A stretch of DNA of 64,000 nt from Pseudochelatococcus contaminans (GTDB lineage Bacteria > Pseudomonadota > Alphaproteobacteria > Rhizobiales > Beijerinckiaceae), in NCBI RefSeq assembly GCF_014195635.1, contig NZ_JACICC010000002.1, forward strand, positions 310,001 through 374,000. Reading direction: 5' to 3'. The stretch's first letter is position 1, and each line of letters opens with the position of its first letter. Shown piece by piece: positions 11,420-22,002 of this stretch. The translations under genes and the position numbers were made by a program. The notes under the pieces are model-generated. The model was not told the DNA's origin and ran no database searches. It was given only the letters and a program-made list of their open reading frames with translations.

Positions 11420-11547
11420 CAGCAAAGAACCTCGTCCGTTGCGGAATTCATGATCGGCCGATCACGGATAATGTTTTTACCCGAAACCGATCACCGCGTC
11501 AGTTTAAACTATTGCGCCCGGATAAAGCGCTTTTTGCATGGGCGATG

Positions 11548-11576
11548 CGCCCCGGCAACTCACGCCTGCCGGGGCG
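11548..11576 (-). other. Intercistronic hairpin between pal and cpoB
   Basis: CGCCCCGGCA and TGCCGGGGCG form a perfect 10-bp stem in the 180-bp gap after pal. No T run follows directly. The position suggests a stabiliser or attenuator that lets Pal be made in excess of CpoB. Confidence 0.5.
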
Positions 11577-11598
11577 GAATATTGACGACCGAGGCTGC

Positions 11599-12105
11599 TT
11601 ACGAGCCAGCCGGGCGGTCGAGCACCGTCACCGAACGGCGGTTCTGAGACCAGCAGGAAATGTCGTTGCAGACTGCGACCGGGCGTTCCTTGCCGTAAGA
11701 CACGACGCGGATGCGGTTGGACTGGACGCCGCGCGACACGAGATAATCGTACACCGTCTGGGCGCGGCGAGCGCCGAGAGCGTAGTTGTATTCACGCGTG
11801 CCGCGCTCGTCGGCATGACCTTCGATCAGGAAGGTGTAGTGCGGATAGCGCTGCAGCCAGCCGGCCTGCTTGTCGAGCGTCGCCACGGCGGTCGAGGTCA
11901 GGTTGGTGCTGTCGGTTTCGAAGAACACGCGGTCGCCGACATTGACGACGAAATCCTGCGCCGAACCGGGTGTGGATGCGCCGGCGCCGTAAACGCCGCC
12001 AGCACCCGCCTGGTCTGTCTTGTTGGAGGCGCAGGCGCCGAGCGCCAGCGTCGCCGAGAGTATGGCAGCCGCCTTGAAGCCGGCAGAAACCTTGAGGCCA
12101 AACAT
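11599..12105 (-). CDS. pal: Peptidoglycan-associated lipoprotein Pal
   Basis: Outer-membrane lipoprotein that holds the outer membrane to peptidoglycan and binds TolB. The 168 residues carry a lipobox LGAC with the lipidated Cys at residue 25, a short Gly/Ser linker, and an OmpA-like peptidoglycan-binding domain ('FLIEGHADERGTREYN', 'ALGARRAQTVYDYL', 'VVSYGKERPV'). It lies 50 bp after tolB. Confidence 0.97.
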   Translation of the reverse strand: MFGLKVSAGFKAAAILSATLALGACASNKTDQAGAGGVYGAGASTPGSAQDFVVNVGDRVFFETDSTNLTSTAVATLDKQAGWLQRYPHYTFLIEGHADERGTREYNYALGARRAQTVYDYLVSRGVQSNRIRVVSYGKERPVAVCNDISCWSQNRRSVTVLDRPAGS

Positions 12106-12155
12106 AATGACTTCTCCTGAAGAACGATAATCAGATCAGTAAATGGGTTACGATA

Positions 12156-13484
12156 TCAGCGCAGGTCGCTCACCAGTGGCGACCAGGCCGGATCGGATGC
12201 ATAAGACGGCGTCGGAACGGGCACGCGAACACGGCCGGTCACATCGGCCATATACAGACGGCCGCCGCCCTCTCCACCGGGATCGCTGAAGAACATCACG
12301 AACTGCCCGTTCGGCGCCCACGTCGGGCTCTCGTTATGATAGCCTTCGGTCAGGATGCGCTCGCCCGAACCGTCGGGCTTCATGATGCCGATGGCGAACT
12401 GGCCGGCGCGCGAGCGGGTGAAGGCGATGTAGTCTCCGCGCGGTGACCACACAGGCTGGCTGTAACGTCCTTCCCCGAACGAGATACGCTGCTGGTTGGA
12501 GCCATCCGCGTTCATGACGTAAAGCTGGGTTCCGCCACCACGATCCGATTCGAAAACGATCTGGCTGCCATCCGGCGAGTATGACGGCGACGTGTCGATG
12601 GCGTTGGTCGAGGTGATGCGCGTGGTCGTCCGCGCCTTGGGCGCAATGCTGTAGATATTGGCGTTACCGCCCTGCTGGAGGCTGAGCGCAATGCGCTGAC
12701 CATCCGGCGTGAACTGCGGGCTGGTCGTCATTTCCGGAAAACTGCCGACGATCTCCCGCTGGCCGCTCTCGATGTTGAGAAGCTGCACACGCGTACGCTC
12801 GTTCGGACGCTGCGACATGAACGCGACTTCCTGCGATACCGGCGAGAAGCGCGGCGACACGACGAGTTCCTCGCCGCGCGTCAGGTAACGCAGATTGGCG
12901 CCATCCTGGTCCATGACCGCCAGACGCTTGCGGCGCTTTTCCTTGGTACCCGTCTCATCGACAAACACCACCCGCGTATCGAACATCCCCTTGAGGCCGG
13001 TGATGCGCGTGAGGACCGCGTCCGAGATGATATGGCCGATACGCCGCCAATTCGCCGTGTCCGTATAATACTGCTGCCCGGCAAGCTGCTGCCCGGCGAA
13101 CACGTCCCACAGGCGGAACTCGACGCGGATGCGCCCGCCGCCCTCACGAACCGCGCGGCCCGTGATCAGCGCCTGCGCATTGGCGGTCTGCCAGGCCGGA
13201 AAATCGGGCAACCCGTCGAAATCCACCTGTTGCTGCGGAAAACTGGCAGGCTCTAACGGCGCGAAATAGCCGATGCGACGCAGGTTGTTGGTGATCATCT
13301 CCGTAATGCCCGACGCAACCTCCGGATCACCCGAGAAGGGGGCGACCGCAATCGGCAGCGGGGCAAAGGTCGGGCTGTTGAGTGTGATCGAGATCTCCGC
13401 CCGCGCACCGGGCGCGGCGAGACCGAACCATGCCAACGCCAGCAAGGCGGCAGCGAATCGGGACAGCAGGGCGATCGTCTTCAT
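12156..13484 (-). CDS. tolB: Tol-Pal system beta-propeller protein TolB
   Basis: Periplasmic propeller that bridges Pal and the TolQRA motor. From the ATG at 13484 it has 442 residues with a signal peptide '[10 protein letters not shown]...GARAE', an N-terminal domain, and six-bladed propeller repeats with 'D(G)..(I)(A/V)F(E/M)S' signatures such as '[17 protein letters not shown]'. The frame extends upstream to 13601; ATGs at 13583 (good GGGAG) and 13514 would add long N-terminal tails, so the start is uncertain while the product is not. It follows tolA closely. Confidence 0.93.
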   Translation of the reverse strand: MKTIALLSRFAAALLALAWFGLAAPGARAEISITLNSPTFAPLPIAVAPFSGDPEVASGITEMITNNLRRIGYFAPLEPASFPQQQVDFDGLPDFPAWQTANAQALITGRAVREGGGRIRVEFRLWDVFAGQQLAGQQYYTDTANWRRIGHIISDAVLTRITGLKGMFDTRVVFVDETGTKEKRRKRLAVMDQDGANLRYLTRGEELVVSPRFSPVSQEVAFMSQRPNERTRVQLLNIESGQREIVGSFPEMTTSPQFTPDGQRIALSLQQGGNANIYSIAPKARTTTRITSTNAIDTSPSYSPDGSQIVFESDRGGGTQLYVMNADGSNQQRISFGEGRYSQPVWSPRGDYIAFTRSRAGQFAIGIMKPDGSGERILTEGYHNESPTWAPNGQFVMFFSDPGGEGGGRLYMADVTGRVRVPVPTPSYASDPAWSPLVSDLR

Positions 13485-13597
13485 CGTCGAATATCTTTCG
13501 GTCTGGAACCTCATGGGCCTCTGGCAGAAAAGTTCCGGGTCATGAACGACTGGCTGTGCGCCGGAGCCAACGGAAGGAAACATCGTCATCTCTCCCG

Positions 13598-14686
13598 TCA
13601 ACCGAGGAAATCGCCGGGCGTGGCGTCAATACGCCAGTCGCGCCAGTCATTGTAATAAGGTGCGTACTGCGCCGGGAAGGTGTAGGGCGCGCAGCGGCGG
13701 ATCGCGCGCATCACGCTTTCAGCATAAGAGCGCGAGGCAGCATCGTTCGCCCCGCTGACAAGCTGCGGCGGACCGGCCAGCGTGCCATCCTCGTTCAACG
13801 ACACCCGGATGATCGGAGACGTCGTCACATCGGCCATTCCCGGCGGCGCGGAGAAGCAGCGCCCGATCTGTTCCTTCATCAGATTGCCGATGGCATCGCG
13901 CTGCGACAGCGACAGCTTCGGCGAATTGCCCGTGCGGGTGCCCGCCGACGCAGCCTGCTGCTGCCGCCCGGTGGAGCCGGATGCCTGCGGGCTTTCGCGG
14001 CTTGCCAGCAATCGCTCGATGGAATCCGCCTGGGCAGGCTTGTCCGATGCCGTGCGCGAAGCCAGCTTACGCGCCTCGGCAGGCTTGGGAGGCGCAGGCG
14101 GCTTGGGCGGCGCGGGCTTGGGAGGAGCCGGTTTCGGAGGCTCAGGCTTAGGGGGCTCGGGCTTAGGAGGCTCCGGCTTGGGAGGCTCCGGTTTGGGAGG
14201 TTCCGGCTTGTCCGGCTCCTGAACGTCGGCCAGTTGCTGCGGACGCGGGCGGGGCGTCGGCGGGGCCGGCACTGGCGGCGTCGGTTCAGGCGGAGCGACC
14301 TCAGTCACCTGCGGCGGCGTTGGCTTTTGTTCCTGCGGCTCGGGAGTCGCCTCCACCGCCGGGCGATCTTCAGACTTGTCTTCGGCCACGGGGCGCGCCA
14401 CGGGCGCTGGCACATCGCGGCTGGCCTCGCCGGGATCGGGCTTCTGCTCTTCAACCTCAGCCACGCGGTCAACGCGCTGCTGCGGTGTATCCAGAACGGT
14501 TTTGGAGGTGCGGTCACCCTGCATCATGGACGAGAACGCATCCTCGGAAATCACCTCGACGGCGATGGATTCTTGCTGATCGGAAAAAGGCGGCGGCGAC
14601 GAAAAGGCAACGAGCGCCGCCGTCAGCAGCGCTGCATGCGCTGCCACCGAAGCGACCAGTCCCGGCTCTTTTCCCAAGAAGCGCAC
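13598..14686 (-). CDS. tolA: Tol-Pal protein TolA
   Basis: Inner-membrane protein that transmits proton-motive-force energy from TolQR across the periplasm. It most likely starts at a GTG at 14686, with GAGGA nine bases upstream and 11 bp after the tolR stop, giving 362 residues. A single N-terminal helix (about residues 10-30) is followed by a long acidic Pro-rich region with about seven tandem (P)PKPEP / PPKPAP units, then a C-terminal TonB/TolA-like domain ('[13 protein letters not shown]', '[14 protein letters not shown]', '[18 protein letters not shown]'). The DNA of the Pro repeats (about 14080-14215) is itself a degenerate tandem repeat and may vary in copy number. Confidence 0.92.
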   Translation of the reverse strand: MRFLGKEPGLVASVAAHAALLTAALVAFSSPPPFSDQQESIAVEVISEDAFSSMMQGDRTSKTVLDTPQQRVDRVAEVEEQKPDPGEASRDVPAPVARPVAEDKSEDRPAVEATPEPQEQKPTPPQVTEVAPPEPTPPVPAPPTPRPRPQQLADVQEPDKPEPPKPEPPKPEPPKPEPPKPEPPKPAPPKPAPPKPPAPPKPAEARKLASRTASDKPAQADSIERLLASRESPQASGSTGRQQQAASAGTRTGNSPKLSLSQRDAIGNLMKEQIGRCFSAPPGMADVTTSPIIRVSLNEDGTLAGPPQLVSGANDAASRSYAESVMRAIRRCAPYTFPAQYAPYYNDWRDWRIDATPGDFLG

Positions 14687-14696
14687 GCGAGAGTCC

Positions 14697-15167
14697 TCAG
14701 TTCGATCCGGCGGCAAGCTTGGGGTCGGGCTCGGTCACGAGCGCAACCTTCTTGAAACCAGCCGCAGTAATAAGCGCCATGACTTCCGCCACGCGCCCGT
14801 AGTTCACCGCCTTCGCGCCGCGCACATAGATGCGCTCTTCCTCACCGGCGGGCGCAACCTCACGCAGCCGCTCGACAATGGCGCCATCGGAAAGCTCGGT
14901 GTCCAGCACGTAAACGCGCCCGTCCGCACTGACAGAAACCGTCAGCGGCTTCTGCTCCATGTTCAGAGGTTTGGCCGCCGTTTGCGGCAGGTCGAGCGGC
15001 ACGCCGACCACCATCATCGGGGCCGCGACCATGAAAATGATCAGCAGCACGAGCATGACGTCGATGAACGGCGTCATGTTGATTTCGGAAATCACGCCGG
15101 GCGCCCGGCCACGGCGGCGTCCGCCACGCCCTGCACCAGATCCGGCTCCGCCAACTGACATGCCCAT
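14697..15167 (-). CDS. tolR: Tol-Pal protein TolR (ExbD family)
   Basis: Proton-channel partner of TolQ. The 156 residues have a basic Gly/Arg-rich start, one transmembrane helix ('TPFIDVMLVLLIIFMVAAP') carrying the essential Asp in its first half, and a periplasmic domain. GGAGGA lies seven bases upstream of the ATG at 15167. It is 15 bp after tolQ. Confidence 0.96.
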   Translation of the reverse strand: MGMSVGGAGSGAGRGGRRRGRAPGVISEINMTPFIDVMLVLLIIFMVAAPMMVVGVPLDLPQTAAKPLNMEQKPLTVSVSADGRVYVLDTELSDGAIVERLREVAPAGEEERIYVRGAKAVNYGRVAEVMALITAAGFKKVALVTEPDPKLAAGSN

Positions 15168-15182
15168 TCAGATCCTCCCGCC

Positions 15183-15902
15183 TCAAGCCGCCGCGCGTTC
15201 GTCGAGCTGACGCGACAGGATGGAGGAAAATTCGTCCGCGAAGCCTTCCAGCCGCCCCTGAATCCGCAGGGATTCAGACTGCAGCTTGTTATAGGCGATC
15301 ACCGCGGGTATGGCGGCAACAAGGCCGATGGCGGTCGCGAACAGCGCCTCCGCAATACCGGGCGCAACCACGGCAAGGCTGGTGTTGTTGGAGGCCGCGA
15401 TGGACCGGAAGCTGGTCATGATGCCCCACACCGTGCCGAACAGGCCGATGAACGGAGCCGACGTGCCAACCGTCGCCAGCACGCCGATGCGAGACTGCAA
15501 CCGCTCGCCCTCACGCTGGATGGCCAGGTCGAGCGCCCTGTCGATGCGCTGCTGCAGGCTGCCGACTGCCCGGCGTTGACCGTCGAAACTGCGCTTCCAT
15601 TCGCGCATCGCGGCCTGGAACAGCGCCTGCATGCCATGCACCGGCTTATCTTCCAGCGAGCGATAGAGTTCCTCCAGCGAACGGCCGGACCAAAACGCTT
15701 CCTCGAACTTATCCATGGAGCGCGCGTAGCGGCCGAACATCAGCGATTTGTCGATGATGATCGCCCAGCACCAGATAGATGCCGCCACCAGACCGATCAT
15801 GACCAGCTTGACGACGATGTGAGCATGCCAGAACATGCTGAACAGCGTAATCTCGCTGCCTGCCATGGGCAGGGCCGTCTGAACCACAGCGGCGGTGTTC
15901 AT
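15183..15902 (-). CDS. tolQ: Tol-Pal protein TolQ (ExbB/MotA family)
   Basis: Stator subunit of the Tol motor. The ATG at 15902 has AAGGA seven bases upstream and gives 239 residues; the open frame extends to 16016 but upstream residues do not look like a TolQ N-terminus. Three membrane segments are visible (about 25-45, 135-160, 170-195), with the conserved 'APFIGLFGTVWGIMTSF' and 'PGIAEALFATAIGLVAAIPAVIAYN' segments. Confidence 0.96.
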   Translation of the reverse strand: MNTAAVVQTALPMAGSEITLFSMFWHAHIVVKLVMIGLVAASIWCWAIIIDKSLMFGRYARSMDKFEEAFWSGRSLEELYRSLEDKPVHGMQALFQAAMREWKRSFDGQRRAVGSLQQRIDRALDLAIQREGERLQSRIGVLATVGTSAPFIGLFGTVWGIMTSFRSIAASNNTSLAVVAPGIAEALFATAIGLVAAIPAVIAYNKLQSESLRIQGRLEGFADEFSSILSRQLDERAAA

Positions 15903-16094
15903 CAAAAATCCTTTCCCACTACGGGCGTGGCACCATAACCCGGATTCGTGAGCATCCGATACGGCGCACGGCCTGCCCGACGCTTGCCGGCAGCCCTGCG
16001 ACCTATCGCATGTCACGTTTCTCTCGCTTGTGCTCGCCTATAAATCTGTCGAAATCAGGGCCGAGCGGCCCCCGGTGCTGCCGGAGAGAAACCT

Positions 16095-16131
16095 GTTACA
16101 GTTAACGAAGAAAAGCCCGTTGCGGTTAACG
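16095..16131. repeat. Direct repeats GTTNCNGTTAACG upstream of tolQ
   Basis: GTTACAGTTAACG (16095-16107) and GTTGCGGTTAACG (16119-16131) are 13-bp repeats with two differences, spaced 24 bp apart. They lie in the 260-bp gap between ybgC and tolQ, about 190-230 bp before the tolQ start, and could be operators of a tol promoter. TTAAC is also a CtrA half-site, but the spacing is not the standard one. Confidence 0.45.
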
Positions 16132-16162
16132 CCACGTTACAACAGAGCAAATACTCCGCGTT

Positions 16163-16627
16163 TCACGCACCGCCGCCCTCCAGAATATGCCGCAGCGCAT
16201 CGGGAATCCGCGCCGGGCGCCCGCCGGCGAGCGCCGCCACCCGGACATCGGCGGAAACAATCAGTTCCTCGCCCCGCAATATGCGCTGGGCGATGACCAG
16301 CGATGCGCCGCGCACTTCCTCGGTGCGGGTCTGCACCTCAAGCACGTCGTCCATCAGCGCCGGGCGGTGATAATCGATGGTGAGGCGGCGCACCGCAAAG
16401 AACAGCCCCTCCCCGCCCGCATGCAACTCGTTCTGCCCCACGCCGGCAAGCCGAAGACTGTCCGTGCGCCCGCGCTCCAGAAACCGCAGGTAGCCCGCAT
16501 GATAGACGATGCCGGAAAAGTCGGTGTCTTCATAATAGACTCTAACCGGCAGAATATGCGTGCGCCCCTCAAACCGGCCTGCCAGATCGGGCCAGGCAGC
16601 CGGAGAGGTGGAAGCGTCATGGCTCAT
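16163..16627 (-). CDS. ybgC: Acyl-CoA thioesterase YbgC (Tol-Pal associated)
   Basis: Hot-dog-fold thioesterase conserved with tol-pal genes. From the ATG at 16627 it has 154 residues with the 4-hydroxybenzoyl-CoA thioesterase signature '[23 protein letters not shown]', whose Asp is catalytic. The start overlaps the ruvB stop by 11 bp, so the two are translationally linked. The open frame runs up to 16711 inside ruvB, which I take as non-coding extension. Confidence 0.94.
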   Translation of the reverse strand: MSHDASTSPAAWPDLAGRFEGRTHILPVRVYYEDTDFSGIVYHAGYLRFLERGRTDSLRLAGVGQNELHAGGEGLFFAVRRLTIDYHRPALMDDVLEVQTRTEEVRGASLVIAQRILRGEELIVSADVRVAALAGGRPARIPDALRHILEGGGA

Positions 16628-17666
16628 CGTCGGTCTCCTCGTTGAACAGCGCCCCCTGCCCCACCGGGCTACGGGGAGCGGGTTCCGCCAGTCCCAGATG
16701 CCTGAAAGCATGCGGCGTCAGCACCCGCCCGCGCGGCGTGCGCTGCACGAACCCCTGCTGGATCAGATAAGGCTCGATGATTTCCTCGATGGCGTCGCGC
16801 GGCTCTGACAGCGCCGCGGCGATGGTCTCGATGCCCACGGGGCCGCCGCCGAACGATTGCGCCACCATGATCAGATAGCGCCGGTCCATCAGGTCCAGCC
16901 CCGCGCCGTCCACCTCCAGCAGGCGCAAGGCGTGGTCAGCGATGGGCCGGGTGATGATGTCGGAACCGCCAACGATGGCGAAATCCCGCACGCGGCGCAG
17001 CAGGCGCCCGGCAATGCGCGGAGTGCCGCGCGCGCGGCGGGCGATCTCATTGGCGCCGTCCGGGCTCATGCCGATACCGATCACCTTCGCGCCGCGCGTT
17101 ACGATCAGCTCCAGCTCCTCCACCGTATAGAACTGCAACCGCACCGGAATGCCGAAACGGTCGCGCAGCGGTGTTGTCAGCAGACCTTGCCGGGTGGTCG
17201 CCCCCACCAGCGTAAACTTCGGCAGGTCGATCTTGACCGAACGCGCCGCCGGCCCCTCGCCGATGATCAGATCAAGCTGATAATCCTCCATCGCCGGATA
17301 GAGAATTTCCTCCACAGCCGGATTGAGCCGGTGGATCTCATCGATGAACAGCACATCGCGCTCATCGAGATTGGTGAGCTGGGCCGCCAGATCTCCGGCC
17401 TTGGCGATGACGGGGCCGGAGGTGGAGCGGAAATTCACGCCAAGCTCGCGCGCCACGATCTGTGCCAGCGTCGTCTTGCCGAGGCCGGGCGGGCCGACAA
17501 ACAGCACATGATCGAGCGCGTCGCTGCGCGTCTTCGCCGCTTCGATAAACACTGCAAGGTTCGCCCGCGCCTGCGCCTGCCCGATGAACTCACCAAGCGC
17601 AAGCGGACGTAGAGACAGCTCCTGATCGTCCTCACGCTCATGCGGCGTCAGAATACCCTTGCTCAT
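16617..17666 (-). CDS. ruvB: Holliday junction branch migration DNA helicase RuvB
   Basis: Hexameric AAA+ motor that drives branch migration with RuvA. The 349 residues have Walker A 'GPPGLGKT' near residue 60, Walker B 'VLFIDEIHR', sensor '[18 protein letters not shown]', and the C-terminal winged helix ('[14 protein letters not shown]', '[13 protein letters not shown]'). Its start overlaps the ruvA stop by 4 bp. Confidence 0.97.
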   Translation of the reverse strand: MSKGILTPHEREDDQELSLRPLALGEFIGQAQARANLAVFIEAAKTRSDALDHVLFVGPPGLGKTTLAQIVARELGVNFRSTSGPVIAKAGDLAAQLTNLDERDVLFIDEIHRLNPAVEEILYPAMEDYQLDLIIGEGPAARSVKIDLPKFTLVGATTRQGLLTTPLRDRFGIPVRLQFYTVEELELIVTRGAKVIGIGMSPDGANEIARRARGTPRIAGRLLRRVRDFAIVGGSDIITRPIADHALRLLEVDGAGLDLMDRRYLIMVAQSFGGGPVGIETIAAALSEPRDAIEEIIEPYLIQQGFVQRTPRGRVLTPHAFRHLGLAEPAPRSPVGQGALFNEETDDEP

Positions 17667-18277
17667 GCCGCAAGCTCCCTGAGCGCAAGGCGAATGAGCG
17701 TCGCGGTGTCGGCGTCCTCACCGGCAGCTTCAGCCACCACGGCAACGGCGCGCGCCGCCTGAGGCTCGCCGTAACCCAGATTGATCAGCGCCGAAACCGC
17801 ATCGGCCACAGGCCGGGGCGCATCCGCCACCGCTGCCGTGTAGGGAACCGCGGCCTCGCCCGGACCGGGCAGGAAGGCAGGCGTCTTGTCCTTCAGCTCG
17901 GACACCAGACGCGCGGCAAGCCGCGGCCCGACACCCGGCGCACGGGCCAGCGCCGTCTTGTCGCCGCGCCCGATCGCCGCCGTCAGCGCCGGCGGATCGA
18001 GCACCGTCAGGATGCCCAGCGCCACCTTCGCGCCAACACCCTGCACGGTCTGTAACATGCGGAAGCACTCACGCTCGGCGTCGGAGCGAAATCCGTAGAG
18101 GCGAATCATATCCTCGCGAACCACGGTCTCGATGGCGAGCGACGCCGCCTCTCCCGCCGCCGGCAGCGCCTGCAACGTGCGCGCCGAACAATGAACCAGA
18201 TAACCGACGCCGTGCACGTCGAGAATCACATGGTCCTCACCCTGGCTGTCGACGACGCCTTTCAGTTTGCCGATCAT
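17663..18277 (-). CDS. ruvA: Holliday junction DNA-binding protein RuvA
   Basis: Tetrameric junction-binding subunit. The 204 residues show the OB fold start '[11 protein letters not shown]...[13 protein letters not shown]', helix-hairpin-helix motifs ('[16 protein letters not shown]', '[18 protein letters not shown]'), and the C-terminal RuvB-binding domain '[18 protein letters not shown]'. It overlaps ruvC and ruvB by 4 bp at each end, a tight ruvCAB operon. Confidence 0.97.
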   Translation of the reverse strand: MIGKLKGVVDSQGEDHVILDVHGVGYLVHCSARTLQALPAAGEAASLAIETVVREDMIRLYGFRSDAERECFRMLQTVQGVGAKVALGILTVLDPPALTAAIGRGDKTALARAPGVGPRLAARLVSELKDKTPAFLPGPGEAAVPYTAAVADAPRPVADAVSALINLGYGEPQAARAVAVVAEAAGEDADTATLIRLALRELAA

Positions 18278-18801
18278 GATGCGGCTTCCGCGAGCGTGCG
18301 GCTTAACAAGCCGTGAGATTTGCGATGATGGGCATGGGTGATGGCAACGGCAAGCGCGTCCGCAGCATCCGGCGTGCGCGCGTTGGACAGTGGCAGCAGC
18401 ACGCGGATCATGGCTGCGATCTGCGCCTTCTCGGCATGGCCGACGCCCACCACCGTTTTCTTCACCTGATTGGCCGCATACTCCGCCACCGTCAGCCCCG
18501 CCAGCGCCGGCACCAGCAGCGCTATACCGCGGGCATGGCCCAGCTTCAGCGTAGCCTGCGCATCCTTGTTGACGAAGGTTTCTTCCACTGCCGCCTCATC
18601 CGGCGTCCACGCGCCGAGCACGCCCGCCAGCCCGTCGTGCAACTGCCGCAGACGGCCTGCGAGCGACAACGACGCGTCCGACTCGACACAGCCGCAGCCC
18701 ACGAAAGACAACCGCGACCCCGCGACCGCGATCACGCCCCACCCGGTGCGGCGCAAGCCCGGATCGATCCCCAGAATGCGAATCACTTCTCGTCCCATCA
18801 T
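18274..18801 (-). CDS. ruvC: Crossover junction endodeoxyribonuclease RuvC
   Basis: Dimeric resolvase that nicks Holliday junctions. It starts at one of two adjacent ATGs (18801 or 18798), giving about 175 residues, typical length. Catalytic acids are visible in '[14 protein letters not shown]', '[12 protein letters not shown]' and '[14 protein letters not shown]'. The open frame continues to 18921 with Cys-rich, unrelated sequence that I exclude. Confidence 0.95.
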   Translation of the reverse strand: MMGREVIRILGIDPGLRRTGWGVIAVAGSRLSFVGCGCVESDASLSLAGRLRQLHDGLAGVLGAWTPDEAAVEETFVNKDAQATLKLGHARGIALLVPALAGLTVAEYAANQVKKTVVGVGHAEKAQIAAMIRVLLPLSNARTPDAADALAVAITHAHHRKSHGLLSRTLAEAAS

Positions 18802-18933
18802 CCGCGCGGTGTAGCAGAAACAAATGGAGAACTCATTAACGCAATTCCAGCAAGACCCGAGCTGGATCGCCGCTATTATCGCCCGAAAACAACGAGATAA
18901 AACGGCCCGACGGAATATCAAGCCGCCGCTGCG

Positions 18934-19329
18934 TCACGCCTGCACTGTGGGCGTAAGCTCGGCGGTGAGGGCTTCGATGCGCTCGGCAGCGGCGATGACG
19001 ACATTCGCGATCCGCGCTTCCTGCTCCTTGGCCTGAGCCTTTTCAGCCGCCAGCTCGGCCTGCAACACGGCGACGCGGCGCTCCGAGGCCGCAAGATCGT
19101 CGGCGATGGAGAATGCCGCCATGACGGTCAGGCGCAGATCGTCCATGGAACCGAAGAACCCGGCCAGTTCCGCGATGCGTGCATCGACACGCGCGGCAAG
19201 AGCCTCGATTCGCGCCTCGTCGCCCGCCTCGCACGCCATGCGGAACGGCCGACCTGCAATAATAACGGACACCTGACCCACGGATTCCCGACCAGCGGGT
19301 CCGCCCGTCGTGTCGCCGCCGTCCGTCAT
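18934..19329 (-). CDS. zapA: Cell division protein ZapA
   Basis: FtsZ-ring stabiliser. The 131 residues fit the family: an N-terminal 'VSVIIAGRPFRMAC' strand pair, 'EARIEALAARVDARIAEL', then a long coiled coil (about residues 75-120). It overlaps the upstream DUF4164 gene by 4 bp. The pair lies upstream of ruvC with a 132-bp gap, so a separate promoter for ruvC is possible. Confidence 0.88.
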   Translation of the reverse strand: MTDGGDTTGGPAGRESVGQVSVIIAGRPFRMACEAGDEARIEALAARVDARIAELAGFFGSMDDLRLTVMAAFSIADDLAASERRVAVLQAELAAEKAQAKEQEARIANVVIAAAERIEALTAELTPTVQA

Positions 19330-19604
19330 GATCCGCTTCCTTCTTCGCCCGCCAGAACAGCTTCGACCCGCCCGAGCGCTGACGACAGGCGCTCGTCGAC
19401 ATCGCTTGTGACGGCCTCCAGCGTGGCGACTCGCGCCAGCGCACCATCCAGCTCGACCGCGAGTCTGGCGCGGTCATCCTGCGCAAGCGCCAGTTCTGCC
19501 GGCAGATCTCCGCCACGCCGGTCGCGTTCCAGCCTGCGGCCGCCGGCGCGTTCCAGCGCGGCAACGGCAGCGTCGAGCCTGTTCAGCGCCTCTGCGAGCG
19601 GCAT
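19326..19604 (-). CDS. DUF4164-family coiled-coil protein
   Basis: 92-residue soluble protein, largely helical and charged ('LNRLDAAVAALERAGGRRLERDR', 'VDERLSSALGRVEAVLAG'). This small family is found upstream of zapA and divergent from tkt in Hyphomicrobiales. Its stop overlaps the zapA start (ATGA), which suggests co-translation and a role near the division ring; that role is inference. Confidence 0.75.
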   Translation of the reverse strand: MPLAEALNRLDAAVAALERAGGRRLERDRRGGDLPAELALAQDDRARLAVELDGALARVATLEAVTSDVDERLSSALGRVEAVLAGEEGSGS

Positions 19605-19706
19605 GATGTTGTCCCCATCCGTCCTGCGGATGCCTCCTTCTCTATACGATGGCCAAGGTGAACGCCGGATTCACGCTCGTCAATACGTCGGTAAGGCAGT
19701 TATGTT

Positions 19707-19734
19707 TTGACTTGGGGATACAGCCTGCTATCAA
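19707..19734 (+). promoter_or_regulatory. Candidate sigma-70 promoter of tkt
   Basis: TTGACT at 19707-19712 and TATCAA at 19729-19734 are 16 bases apart, about 80 bp upstream of the tkt start. A GGCCGG/CCGGCC hairpin lies between promoter and start. The divergent zapA promoter must lie in the same 210-bp gap. Confidence 0.45.
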
Positions 19735-19814
19735 GCCGGATTATCCGAGCCATATTGACAAGAGCGGCCGGCAGCAACCGGCCTCGCTCCCGTTCACGAT
19801 CAGAGGATTGCCCC

Positions 19815-21836
19815 GTGACAGCACAAGTCGAGCAAAGCCTGTCCTCCCGGCCGCAGCTTGCCCACAAGCAGCTTGCAAACGCCATCCGCGCCCTGGCGAT
19901 CGACTCCGTGGAGAAGGCCAAGTCCGGCCACCCCGGTCTGCCGCTCGGCACCGCCGATGTCGCCGCCGTGCTGTTTTCGCGCTTTCTCAAGTTCGATGCC
20001 GCCAATCCTGCATGGCCGGATCGCGACCGCTTCATCCTCTCCGCCGGCCACGGGTCCACGCTGCTCTACGCGTTGCTCTATCTCACCGGATCGTCCACCG
20101 TCACGCTCGATGAGCTGAAGCGCTTTCGCCAGCTTCACTCCAAGACCCCCGGCCACCCGGAGAACTTCGTCACCCCCGGTATCGAAACCACGACCGGCCC
20201 GCTCGGTCAGGGGCTTGCCATGGCTGTCGGGTTCGCGCTGGCCGAGCGCCTGCTCAATGCCGAGTTCGGGCAGGATCTGATCGATCACTTCACGTATGTA
20301 CTGGCGTCCGACGGCGATCTGATGGAAGGCATCAGCCAGGAAGCCATCGCCTTGGCGGGGCACCTCAAGCTCAACCGCCTCATCGTCATCTGGGACGATA
20401 ACGGCATTTCCATCGATGGTCCGCTGTCGCTGTCCGATTCGGTCGATCAGGTGAAGCGCTTCGAGGCCGCCGGCTGGAGCGCGGTCCACGTCGACGGGCA
20501 CGATCCGGAAGCCATCGCCGCCGCCATCGAGGCCGCGCAGAAGAGCGACCGCCCCACGCTGATCGCGGCCAAGACCGTGATCGGCTACGGTTCGCCGAAA
20601 AAGGCCGGCACCTCCAAGGCACACGGCGAGCCGCTGGGCGCTGATGAACTCGTCGCCACCAAGGAGGCGCTCGGCTGGCCGCACGGGCCGTTCGAGATCC
20701 CCGCTGACATTCTGTCCGCATGGCGGGAGATCGGCGCCCGTGGCAAGGCTGCGCGCGAGGCCTGGCAGAGCCGGCTGGCAGCGCGGCCCGAGGCGGAACG
20801 CACGGAGTTCGCCCGCCGCATCAATAACGAGACGGACGCACGCCGTCTGCATGCCGCCATCGATGCGCTCAAGACACGCCTCGCTGCCGAGAAGCCGACC
20901 ATCGCCACCCGCAAGGCAAGCGAGCTGGCGCTGGAAGCGCTGGTGAATGAAGTGCCGGAGCTGCTGCTGGGATCGGCAGACCTGACGCCCTCCAACAACA
21001 CCCGTACGAAGGACCTCAAGTCCATCGCGCCGGGGGATTACACCGGCCGCTACATTCACTATGGCATCCGTGAGCACGCCATGGCGGCGGCGATGAACGG
21101 CATCCTGCAGCACGGCGGCTATCGCCCGGCGGGCGGCACCTTCCTCGTGTTCTCGGATTATGCGCGCCCGGCGATCCGGCTGGCGGCGCTGACCGGCACG
21201 CCCGCTATCTACGTGTTCACGCACGATTCCATCGGGCTTGGCGAGGATGGTCCCACCCATCAGCCGGTGGAGCATCTGGCAGCCCTGCGCGCCATCCCCA
21301 ACCTGCGCGTGCTGCGCCCTGCCGATGCCGTGGAGACGGCGGAAGCGTGGCAGATCGCGCTTGGCCGCACCACCGGCCCGACGCTGCTGGCCCTCACCCG
21401 CCAGAACCTGCCGACCGTGCGCAGCGAACCCGGCCCGCAGAACCTGTCCGCCACCGGCGCCTACGAATTGTCGCCAGCCGAGGGCGTCGCCGTGGCAACG
21501 CTGTTTGCCTCCGGGTCCGAGGTCGAGATCGCGTTGGCCGCCCAGAAACTGCTTCAGGACAAGGGCATCGGCGCGCGGGTTGTGTCCGTGCCGTCGCTGG
21601 AATTGTTCCTCGATCAGCCGGAAGACGTGCGCAAGGCTGTGATCGGCAACGCGCCGGTCAAGGTCGCCATCGAGGCCGCCGTGCGCTTCGGCTGGGATGG
21701 GGTGATCGGACCGGACGGCATTTTCGTCGGCTTGTCGGGCTTTGGCGCAAGCGGTCCCTACAAGGATCTCTATGCGCATTTCGGCATCACGCCGGAAGCC
21801 GTCGCCGAAAAGGTGCTGGCGCGCAGCCACGCGTGA
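19815..21836 (+). CDS. tkt: Transketolase
   Basis: Thiamine-diphosphate enzyme of the pentose phosphate and Calvin cycles. It starts at a GTG (19815) with AGAGGA eight bases upstream, giving 673 residues. Key segments are '[15 protein letters not shown]', '[21 protein letters not shown]', the ThDP motif starting 'SDGDLMEG', and '[14 protein letters not shown]' and '[18 protein letters not shown]' of the pyrimidine domain. First gene of the tkt-gap-pgk-fba cluster. Confidence 0.97.
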   Translation: MTAQVEQSLSSRPQLAHKQLANAIRALAIDSVEKAKSGHPGLPLGTADVAAVLFSRFLKFDAANPAWPDRDRFILSAGHGSTLLYALLYLTGSSTVTLDELKRFRQLHSKTPGHPENFVTPGIETTTGPLGQGLAMAVGFALAERLLNAEFGQDLIDHFTYVLASDGDLMEGISQEAIALAGHLKLNRLIVIWDDNGISIDGPLSLSDSVDQVKRFEAAGWSAVHVDGHDPEAIAAAIEAAQKSDRPTLIAAKTVIGYGSPKKAGTSKAHGEPLGADELVATKEALGWPHGPFEIPADILSAWREIGARGKAAREAWQSRLAARPEAERTEFARRINNETDARRLHAAIDALKTRLAAEKPTIATRKASELALEALVNEVPELLLGSADLTPSNNTRTKDLKSIAPGDYTGRYIHYGIREHAMAAAMNGILQHGGYRPAGGTFLVFSDYARPAIRLAALTGTPAIYVFTHDSIGLGEDGPTHQPVEHLAALRAIPNLRVLRPADAVETAEAWQIALGRTTGPTLLALTRQNLPTVRSEPGPQNLSATGAYELSPAEGVAVATLFASGSEVEIALAAQKLLQDKGIGARVVSVPSLELFLDQPEDVRKAVIGNAPVKVAIEAAVRFGWDGVIGPDGIFVGLSGFGASGPYKDLYAHFGITPEAVAEKVLARSHA

Positions 21837-21860
21837 CGCGCACCGAAATAAAAAAACAGA

Positions 21861-21900
21861 AACTTGCGCTCGGGCCGACCCATCGCATCGAGTGCAAGTT
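21861..21900. other. 12-bp hairpin between tkt and gap
   Basis: AACTTGCGCTCG (21861-21872) pairs with CGAGTGCAAGTT (21889-21900) with one wobble. There is no U tract on the plus strand, so it is more likely an mRNA-stabilising or processing hairpin in the 166-bp gap than a terminator. Confidence 0.45.
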
Positions 21901-22002
21901 ACGGTAAAATTCGGAATTGAAAGCGTATGTTCCCGATTCCATCGGGACGCGTATCGCTCTATAGACGGCCTGACAAATCTGCACTGCGAGGAGACGAAGA
22001 AC

